A stretch of DNA of 64,000 nucleotides, from contig VZSF01001203.1 of NCBI GenBank assembly GCA_013398295.1, positions 359,179 to 423,178 on the forward strand. The letters are read 5' to 3'. The stretch comes from Chionis minor. Taxonomy: Eukaryota; Chordata; Aves; Charadriiformes; Chionididae. The position numbers and the translations under genes were made by a program. Position 1 is the first letter of the stretch. The number at the start of each line of letters is the position of its first letter. The notes below the pieces were generated by a model. That model saw only the letters and a list, made by a program, of their open reading frames with translations. It searched no databases and had not been told where the DNA came from. Positions 56,048-64,000 of this stretch are shown one piece after another.

Positions 56048-57060
56048 ATAGAATCATAGAATCATAGAATCACTTGGGTTGGAAGAGACCTTCAAGATCA
56101 TTGAGTCCAACCATAAACCTATGCCCAAACCACCCCTAAACCATGTCCCTCAGCACTACATCTACCCATCTTTTAAATACCTCCAGGGATGGCAATTCCA
56201 CCACCTCCCTGGGCAGCCTGTTCCAATGCTTGATAACCCTCTCGGTAAAAAAGTTTGTTCTAATATCCAACCTAAACCTCCCCTGGCACAACTTGAGGCC
56301 ATTTCCTCTTGTCCTGTCGCTTGTTATTTGGGAGAGGAGATTGACCCCCACCTCGCTACAACCTCCTTTCAGGTAGTTGTAGAGAGTGATAAGGTCTCCC
56401 CTCAACCTTCTCTTCTCCAGGCTAAACAATCCCAACTCTCTCAGCCGCTCCTCATAAGACCTGTTTTCCAGACCCCTCACCAGCTTTGTTGCCCTTCTCT
56501 GGACACGCTCCAGCACCTCAATGTCTCTCCGTTACTGCAGTGCCCAAAACTGAACACAGTACTCAAGCTGCGGCCTCACCAGTGCTGAGTACAGGGGCAC
56601 AATCACTTCCCTGCTCCTGCTGGACACACCATTCTTGGTACAGGCCAAGATGCCACTGGCCTTCTCGGCCACCTGGGCACACTGCTGGCTCATGTTCAGC
56701 CGACTGTCCACCAGGACCCCCAGATCCTTTTCTGCTGGGCAACTTTCCAGCCTCTCCTCCCGAAGCCTGTAGCGCTGCCTGGGGTTGTTGTGACCAAAGT
56801 GCAGGAGCCGGCACTTGGCCTCAGCCCATCGATCCAGCCTGTCCAGATCCCTCTGCAGAGCCTTCCTACCCTCAGGCAGATCAACACTCCCGCCTAATTC
56901 GGTGTCATCTGCAAACTTACTGAGGGTGCACTCAATCCCCTCATCCAGATCATCAATAAAAATATTAAACAAGACTGTCCCCAAAACTGAGCCCTGAGGA
57001 ACGCCGCTTGAGACCTGACGCCAACTGGATTCAGCACCGCTCACCACAACTCTCTGGGCT
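56048..57060 (-). mobile_element. CR1 LINE, 5'-truncated, with nearly open RT C-terminus
   Basis: About 1 kb of minus-strand CR1. The 3' end at 56048 is three ATTCTATG-type repeats. ORF2 runs from [20 protein letters not shown] through FADDTELGG (the catalytic FADD is intact) and [20 protein letters not shown] to [13 protein letters not shown] and [10 protein letters not shown]. In about 304 codons I see a single in-frame stop, at 56532-56534. 5' truncation at about 57060 is typical of CR1. The low decay indicates a fairly recent insertion. Confidence 0.95.
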
Positions 57061-60000
57061 TGGCATTATCTGCCTTAGGGTTAGCTCTTGCAGTCCTTTT
57101 TCCCAAGGAGTAAGTGAATGGAGGGAAAAATGGGGCCAACAAGTGAATGAAAGCAGGAGGGCTGCATATTCCAGCATGGTTTGCTGACTTAACCAGCACT
57201 GCTTTCGACAATCAAAGTTTCTTCCGAGTTGCCTTACTGGTCACAATCTCTACAGGTCATTGTTGTGCTGTGTGAAGACAAGCTTTCCAGACCAAAAAAT
57301 ATACATTTTTATTTATCTGTGAGGCAACCAGCACTGCAGCGGCGCTTCTGAACGTAGATAATTCACTTCTGGCACTGTCTTGTGCTGTGTTAATATGAAA
57401 ATGTAGTGCTGATTTTGTTTGTTTGTTTTATGTAAGGAGATTGATGCTAAATTTCCCCCTGCAAATCCAACAGGATCGTTGCGGTTTAAGATAATTGCAT
57501 AGCTTAGCATAGTTGTAAAACTGCAGTTGATTCTGGCACTGAGAGCCTGCCTTTGGTGTGCCTCAGGTTCATCTCCTGAACTGAGTGCCAGTTTGTTCAA
57601 CGATCCATCATTTATTTATTTATTTAAGTTCAAAATAATCAAGATAGGTTCCCAAGGCTCTATGGACCTGCCATAATAAATTATGCAAAAATACCATTAA
57701 GTTAAACCTCAGCAGTTTAGTCAGCCAGCTATCTACCTCCATTGTCAGCTGGAAGGGATGTCTCTACCTCTTCTGAAAACCCTCTCACATAAATGTCTTT
57801 TGCAGTGTGCCTGGAAAGTTGGCAAAGTTGATGTCTTCAAAGGGAAAAGAGGAGCAATTTCCAGAGCCATCAAATATAACACTTGGCAAGTGCTGTGCTT
57901 CTCCCAGTTTCTAGGTCCTAGAGCTCCTGAAAAGAGGCCATTTCTTGGTGCTTCAGGCCCAGCGCACAGAAGACTTTACCATGCACACAAAACTGAGTGT
58001 GTGAGAGAACATGACACCCTTCATCCAAATTAATGAACACAGAGAGTAAGTAGAACTGCAAGGAAAGGCCACAGCTTTCCCTCTGCTTTCCCAGGCAAAT
58101 ACCACAAACTCCAAGCAGACTCTGAGGCATTGAACACAACTCCTAAGACACCAGTATCTCACACTCCCAAATATTCTGCACAATTTCCACCATCTAACCC
58201 TGAGGCAACCATCATACGGGTCACATTGTCAGTGCCCAAGAGGGAAGGACATACGTGCCTAATGGGACACACGTAATGAAAACTGGCTGAAGAGGATGCT
58301 AGCAAATGAAGAAGAAAGGGATAAATAAAGCAGGCTTAAAAACAAAGCAAAAAAACCCCAGTGAAATTATTTAACTAGAACTTCCTCTGTAGCAGTTCTA
58401 AACTCCTGCTTTGTCCCCTAAAGCCCGTGTCCTTGGGATCTCCTAAATAATCTCCTAACCTCCCAGTATCTCATTTCATTCTACTCTTGCCAGTGTTGTG
58501 GCACAATGGTCAACTGGCACAAAATTACCCACGCTCATCCTATTAAATTCCCTTATCCTCCAAAATGCATGGCTACATCCAGTCTGCCTGATGGCACTGC
58601 CATTTGACCTGTAGTAACTCCTATGCTCATGAATTGTCTGGAAAATTGCGTGTGGCAGCAGGCCAAAACCATGTCCAGGACTCTTTGCAAAAATTCAGCA
58701 CGATTTAAGCAATTTGAGTTGCATGAAGCACCTTCTGCAACCAACAGAGAGCAACAGGCCACGTCCAGCCAAGGATGCTGCCTATCCAACAAAGCTCCTG
58801 ACCTGAGGGTCTAAAGCTCAATGGCTGAACCTGGGCTTGTTGCCCACCTGCATCTTTGGTCACCTCAATGGCTGTGTCTTGGGGGTGACTCTAAGAGCCC
58901 AAGCAAACAACGGGCCCAGTACTAAATGGGAATAAAGCACCCTACTGAAACCTGGTTACTAAACACTAAAAAGGAAAGGGTAATGGAAACTTAACTGAAT
59001 GGAGGCTAGACTTTAGCTAGATCCCTAAATCCCATTTTTCCAGATCTGACCTCTCGATCTTACAATACCAAGTAGAGCCACTTTCAAATATAAAGGAGTT
59101 AAACTCTCTTTGAAAAAACATCCTCTGCAGCCATTAGCCAAGGCAACATCCCAAATGGGGAGAACTGTGGGGTTCTGTCTTCCAGTGTTTTGGTGAAGAG
59201 GCAGCCTAACAGGAATGCTAAACACCCTGGGACCAGTATTGGTTACTGTGTCATGCTGGAAGGTCACTTAGCATCTTTAATATTTTCTGAATAAAAGGCT
59301 CCTTAGAATGAAAAAAAGTAAAAGGCTGTAGACTGTTGCTTGCATTCAGGGATTTCAAAATCAGAAGCAGTAGCAGGATCATCTGTTAGACATCCTACTA
59401 ACCGCAGCTGTATCTTGCCATTTCTAACATGGCTTTGTTGAAGCCTCTAAAACAACTTAGCTTTCAAAGCTTGCAAGAGTGCTAGAAGATTATTCAAGGA
59501 TCAGGGACCACAATCCAGAGAACTGAAGCGGAAGAGTCTGTAACTGGTTTTGATGAAATTACCAGCATGCGTAATTAAATCACATGTATACATGCTGTAT
59601 GTTTCAGCAAAATTGCATTTAAGCTGCTTTTCTTCTTGAAAGACAAGAAGGTCTCCATCTTTCCCACAGGTGAATGCAATTTGGATATGTTCATAGGTAA
59701 AACAGACACAGCAGCTGCAGGTTTAATTAAACATTGCCTAACCATGTAAAAAGACAGTGATATATCTTCATAGCATCTGGCAGTTTAACCATTCGCTAGT
59801 CATCCTATAATTAGCACGCTGGTGAATTTAATAGAAGACTGTTCTAATGTAGTGCCAGATGGTCCTTCTGACTGACAAGGGGAATGACAATTTCCATCAT
59901 GTTTACTTCAAGGGTAGCAGAACAGTCAAAAAGATCCTTCTTAGAGCTCAACGCTGATGAAGTAAGAGGTCACATTTGCTCTCCTCGACAAGCAATGGCT

Positions 60001-61480
60001 TTGAATCTTGCTATATGGAGAAAGCGCGATTCATGAGCTTTCCATGAAAAGTTTTTCTTGGCTTTCCTTGTTTATTTCTGCCATTTTGTAATGACATGAG
60101 CTTGCTTGCGGTTTGCAGAAGAGCTTTGTATAAGTTAATTGTAGCACCCCAAGGTCCCGTGGGACAGGAGGAGGTGGGGGACATGAGGGTAGGGCTGAGA
60201 GAGGTCTGCTCTGCGGCAAGGCCTGTGACTTGACCCCTGACCATCTCAGTGGAGCTTTAAATTAGCCCAAACACTACGTAAGTGACCCTTTGCTACAGCT
60301 CCATTCATTAGAGAAATTAACTTTTACAGAGCAACTAGTGAAATGCAAGGACACTAAAATGAGGAATATCCATGGAGGAGAAAATTAAAAGACAGAGACG
60401 TTTTTGCTGTTGATAAATGAAGACAATTATGATGTAGCCAGTGGAGAATTTCAATAAACTTCGGTATCGTTCTGGAGTTTATAATAGGTGTTAGTGGAAT
60501 TAGTAGTTAGACTATAGCAATCTTGTTATGAAAAGATGTCTTGTAACTAAGAACCTCTGGGAGAAGATACCGTGCATGACAGATAAATCTTCACGATTCC
60601 TTAATTTTGAAGAGGGATGAAGCCTGGTAGGACTCCTTCATGACAGGTATCGATCATGTTCCAGCTGAGCTCCAACTAACGTTTTGAACATTAAAACTTG
60701 CTGACTGGTTTTCATTCAGCCTGTCTCCTCCGAACAATCTCTTTCTCTTAAATAATAAAACTTTGATTGATCCATCCATCTATACTGTCAAAAATGTCGG
60801 CGTAGGGACTCCTTACAGACTTTTACCTTATTGGTGTGAGCAGCACACTCCGTACTAATATCCTAAATCCCCCTCTACCGAGAACAACTGCTCTTAATGT
60901 GGGGATTTTTTCAAAATGTATCCAGACTGATGGGGAACTCAAACTACTTTTCTGGGCTCCTGCAGCGCTCCTGACCGGCAGGCCGTTGCACCTCGAGGAT
61001 TAGCGATCCATGTCACAGTGAACCTGTGCAGATCCAGGGCTCTGTGCCGGGGTGACGATAACGGCAGAGCCCGCAGGCAGCTCCCACTCGGCACCGACGA
61101 CTGCTCACCTGCGTGGCCTTGCCTTTATCTGGCGGCGCAGCAGCAAGTTCTCACATGAACACCCTCTCCGTTTGACAGCAGAAATGATGAATAGCGTTGT
61201 TGTCTTGTAAGAAATCCTATAAGAGCTCGAGTGGGCCAGAATGGGCTAATCCTTCCTACCGATGGGGTCTGCATGGCATGCTGCCGGACGGGAGGCCTGC
61301 CCGGTGCTGCGCAGCTCGGAATTCCCAGCATCCAAAGGGACGTAAGACTGACTACGCTGTTCTTTCTTTATACTCTGCTACTTTATACTACTTAAAAAGT
61401 AGTGTTTTAAATGATACGTTAGAGAATCCGGGTGCCTTTCTCACTGGGATCGTAACCTCCCGGTGCAAAGCATTTGTTGC
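57061..61480. other. Intergenic region, no gene recognised
   Basis: AT-rich spacer with a (TTTA)n run at 57607-57627 and short chance ORFs. The stretch 59540-60480 has no repeat signature and may contain conserved noncoding sequence, which one genome cannot show. Confidence 0.45.
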
Positions 61481-61873
61481 AGTCGGCAGCGGGACACTGG
61501 GGACAGGGGGTCGCCGCTGAGGCGGTAGCCCCGCGGGCCCCCGCGGTGGCCTGGGAATGCGAGGCAGGGACCCCTCATCCTGGCTGAAGCATCGGCGTGT
61601 CTCGGGAGACACGGGGCAGGGACAGGGAACGGCGGGGAAGGCCTTCGCCGCCTCCGGTTGCGCCTGAAGCCGGGCCGCCCCGGGCAGCCCCGCAGGGGGA
61701 CTGGTGCCACGGGGGCCTGGGCTGGCTGCCGCGGCGGGGGTGGTGGGACCGAGCGCTTGGCGGCTTCGCGGACGAGGAGGCGTTTGGGGATCTGGCCGCC
61801 AGTGACTGCTGAGGCGAAGGGGAAGGGGCGAAGGTGGCCGGCAGGGGTGATGCCCCTGCCCTCCCCACCCCCG
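61480..61873. promoter_or_regulatory. Intergenic GC-rich, CpG-dense island
   Basis: About 390 bp with many CG dinucleotides and GGCGGGG-type sites, unlike the AT-rich surroundings. It could be an orphan CpG island (promoter of an unannotated noncoding RNA or distal promoter). It could also be part of an unrecognised GC-rich repeat. It ends at an ambiguous base next to a CR1. Confidence 0.35.
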
Positions 61874-61874
61874 N
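61874..61874. other. Ambiguous base (N)
   Basis: The only N in the window, exactly where CpG-rich sequence meets CR1. It may mark a join or polishing problem. Confidence 0.95.
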
Positions 61875-61875
61875 T

Positions 61876-62411
61876 CCCCAGAGCCTTCTCTTCCCCAGGG
61901 TGAACAACCCCAACTCTCTCAGCCTCTCCTGATAGCAGAGGTGCTCCAGCCCTCTGACCATCTTCGTGGCCCTCCTCTGGGTCTGCTCCAACAGGTCCAT
62001 GTCTTTCCTGTGCTCTGGACCCCAGAACTGGATGCACTTCTGCAGTACTGCCCACCAGAGCAGAGTAGAGAGCCAGAATCGCCTCCCTCGGCCTGCTGGC
62101 CACGCTTCTTTTAATGCAGCCCAGGATATGGTTGGCCTTTGGGGCCGCAAGTGCCCACTGCTGGCTCATGTCCTATTTCTCATCCACTAGCATCCCCAGG
62201 TCCTTCTCCACAGGGCTGCTCTCAATCCTTTCATCCCCCAGTCTGTATTGATACGGGGGCTTACCCCAACTCAGGTGCAGGACTCTTCAAGCCTGCCAAG
62301 GTTTTTCTGGATGGCATCCCTTTCCTTTACCAACTCAGCATCTCTGTTCAGCTTGGTGTCATCTGCAAACATGCTGAGGGTGCTCTCAATCCTGCTATCA
62401 GAATCTGTGTT
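61876..62411 (-). mobile_element. CR1 fragment missing its 3' end
   Basis: Minus-strand CR1 RT C-terminal sequence (peptides such as [34 protein letters not shown]). Unlike normal CR1 copies it lacks the 3' UTR and terminal repeats at its low-coordinate side. At its other side it abuts another CR1 3' end. Its divergence and subfamily differ from the neighbour. Confidence 0.85.
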
Positions 62412-63178
62412 ACAGAATCATAGAATCACAGAATGTGAAGGGTTGGAAGGGACCTCTGGAGATCATCTGGTCCAACCCTCCTGCCAGAGCAGATTCGCCT
62501 ACGGCAGGTTGCACAGGATGGCATCCAGGCAGGTTTGGAATGTCTCCAGTGTTGGAGACTCCACCACCTCTCGGGGCAGCCTGTTCCAGTGCTCTGCCAC
62601 CCTCAAAGGAAAGAAGTTCCTCTCCTGTTCTGATGGAACTTCCTGTATTCAAGTTTATACCCATTGCCCCTTGTCCTATGACTGGGCACCACTGAAGAAA
62701 GACCGGCCCCCTCCCTCAATGTCTCTCCTACACTGTGGTGCCCAAAACTGAACACAGTACTCAAGCTGCGGCCTCACCAGTGCTGAGTACAGGGGCATAA
62801 TCACCTCCCTGCTCCTGCTGGCCACACTGTTCTTGATATAGGCCAAGATGCCACTGGCCTTCTTGGCCACCTGGGCACACTGCTGGCTTATGTTCAGCCA
62901 GCTGACCACCAGGACTCCCAGATTGTTTTCTGCTGGGCAGCATTCCATCCACTCCTCCCCAAGCCAGTAGCGTTTCCTGGGGTTCTTGTGATGCAAGTGC
63001 AGGACCCGGCACTTGCCCTTGTTAAACCTCATACAGTTGGCTTTGGCCCATCGATCCAGCCTGTCCAGATCTCTCTGCAGAGCCTTCCTACCCTCAAGCA
63101 GATCAACACTCCTGCTTAATTTGGTGTCATTTGCAAACTTACTGAATCCCCTTGTCCAGATCATCAGTAAAGATATTT
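62412..63178 (-). mobile_element. CR1 LINE with internal junction, interrupted by a retroviral element
   Basis: Begins with the CR1 3' terminus (ATTCTGTGATTCTATGATTC on minus) and a CR1 3' UTR. Near 62705 it jumps to RT sequence ([13 protein letters not shown] block as [49 protein letters not shown]). About 200 bp of the expected intervening ORF2 is missing, so this is an internal deletion or a chimera of two copies. At 63178 the CR1 stops in mid-element, where the retroviral LTR starts. Confidence 0.85.
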
Positions 63179-64000
63179 GTCATGGTTTGGTTTCAACCAA
63201 CAACAGAAAACCACACAGCTGCTCACTCAGCCTTCATCAGTGAGGGAGATTCGTGAGCAAAAGACAAAACTCGTAGGTTGAGATAAAAAAAAAAAAAGTT
63301 TAACAGGGCCGCAAGGAAACAGAGAGGGAAAAAAACCCCAAACTAACAACAATAACAGCGGTGGAGAAATAAACAAGGTTACCATCCCACCACATACCAA
63401 CCAAGACCGGCTCACCCACCAAGTGCACCCAGGTCTTTGAGCAAAAACAATCACTCGGATGGATTTGCCTGTGCCTGAGGCAGGACTAACCCAGACTGTC
63501 TTCCCTAGCTTATTCTTCATATGCACTACAGGGACTTTATCCCCTTCTACAGTACATGGAAATTTTGACTGGGCAGGGCCAACTCAATTCACAGATCCCC
63601 TCGTGTTGACTAGCCAAGTAGCCTTTGCTAAATGTATATCCCAATGGTTGAAGGTCCCGCCACTCATGACTCTCAATGTCGTTTTTAACAGTCCATTATA
63701 TCGTTCTATCTTCCCAGAGGCTGGTGCATGATAGGGAATGTAATTGATAGACCCACTCAATACCATGCTCTTTGGCCCAAGTATCTATAAGGCTGTTTCG
63801 GAAATGAGTCCCATTGTCTGACTCAATTCTCTCTGGGGTGCCATGTCGCCATAAAACTTGTTTTTCAAGGCCCAGGATAGTGTTCCAGGCAGTGGCATGG
63901 GGCACAGGGTATTTCTCTAACCATCTTGTGGTTGATTCCACCATTGTGAGCACATAACGCTTGCCTTGGCGGGTTTGTAATATTTGTGTAATATAATCAA
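63179..64000 (-). mobile_element. Endogenous retrovirus fragment (3' LTR side and end of pol), runs off the window
   Basis: The edge at 63179 is TGTCATGG on plus, CCATGACA on minus, fitting an LTR that ends in CA. Reading on minus from the window edge there is the integrase end of pol, then about 300 nt that should include the 3' LTR. I see no env. The internal LTR boundary is not resolved. The insertion splits the CR1 at 63178, so it is younger than that CR1. Confidence 0.7.
63584..63998 (-). pseudogene. Broken retroviral integrase (pol 3' end)
   Basis: Integrase catalytic-core motifs are visible on minus: an Asp near the window edge in DYIT, then SDNGTH near 63820, and SGKIERYNG near 63715 with the candidate catalytic Glu. 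The last lies in a different frame from the first two, so there is a frameshift around 63750-63770. There is also an in-frame stop at 63584-63586, after which pol-like sequence continues to about 63450. The gene is therefore dead in this copy. The 5' part of pol lies outside the window. Confidence 0.75.

Noticed and set aside
61441..62169. 242-codon minus-strand open frame crossing the N
   Set aside because: Mixture of CR1 sequence and GC-rich translation, with no coherent protein.
40746..64000. Search for LHFPL6 exons expected on minus after NHLRC3
   Set aside because: No four-helix claudin-like LHFPL sequence or its characteristic C-terminus could be found in any minus-strand frame that I read.

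Overview
The window is vertebrate nuclear DNA, almost certainly from a bird. It holds split genes with GT-AG introns, several CR1 LINE 3' ends with the avian-type terminal ATTCTATGA-like repeats, and one endogenous retrovirus fragment. I cannot name the species from sequence alone. Three protein-coding genes can be rebuilt exon by exon, in frame from start to stop. They are STOML3 (minus, 643-9793, 7 coding exons, 283 aa), PROSER1 (minus, 15843-32979, 13 coding exons, 938 aa) and NHLRC3 (plus, 33942-40745, 7 coding exons, 341 aa). Their order and strands match the human 13q13.3 block (FREM2 - STOML3 - PROSER1 - NHLRC3 - LHFPL6), so this is a conserved syntenic segment.

Layout. 1-642 is STOML3 3' flank. 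643-9793 is STOML3, a stomatin-family membrane hairpin protein of sensory neurons. 9794-15842 is the STOML3 upstream region, a CR1 fragment at 10152-10562 and the long PROSER1 3' UTR. 15843-32979 is PROSER1, whose 1.76-kb exon 11 encodes most of a Pro/Ser/Thr/Ala-rich protein. About 33120-34260 is a CpG island acting as a head-to-head promoter for PROSER1 and NHLRC3. 33942-40745 is NHLRC3, a secretory NHL-repeat protein, with an old CR1 in intron 4. From 40746 to the end I find no intact gene. LHFPL6, expected next, has no recognisable exon here, which fits the long intergenic interval found in mammals.

The distal 23 kb contains a coding-like remnant on the minus strand (42126-42464), an ancient LINE relic (about 46320-47000), a young CR1 with a nearly open reverse-transcriptase C-terminus (56048-57060), and a layered repeat cluster at the right end. 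In that cluster a GC-rich island with an ambiguous base abuts a CR1 lacking its 3' end, which abuts a second CR1, which is interrupted by a retroviral element running off the window edge.

The three genes are not known to share a pathway. Only PROSER1 and NHLRC3 are likely to be co-regulated, through the shared promoter. The best candidate for something undescribed is the unrecognised coding-like segment at 42126-42464. A second is a short F-x-G-L motif that recurs along the otherwise low-complexity part of PROSER1.
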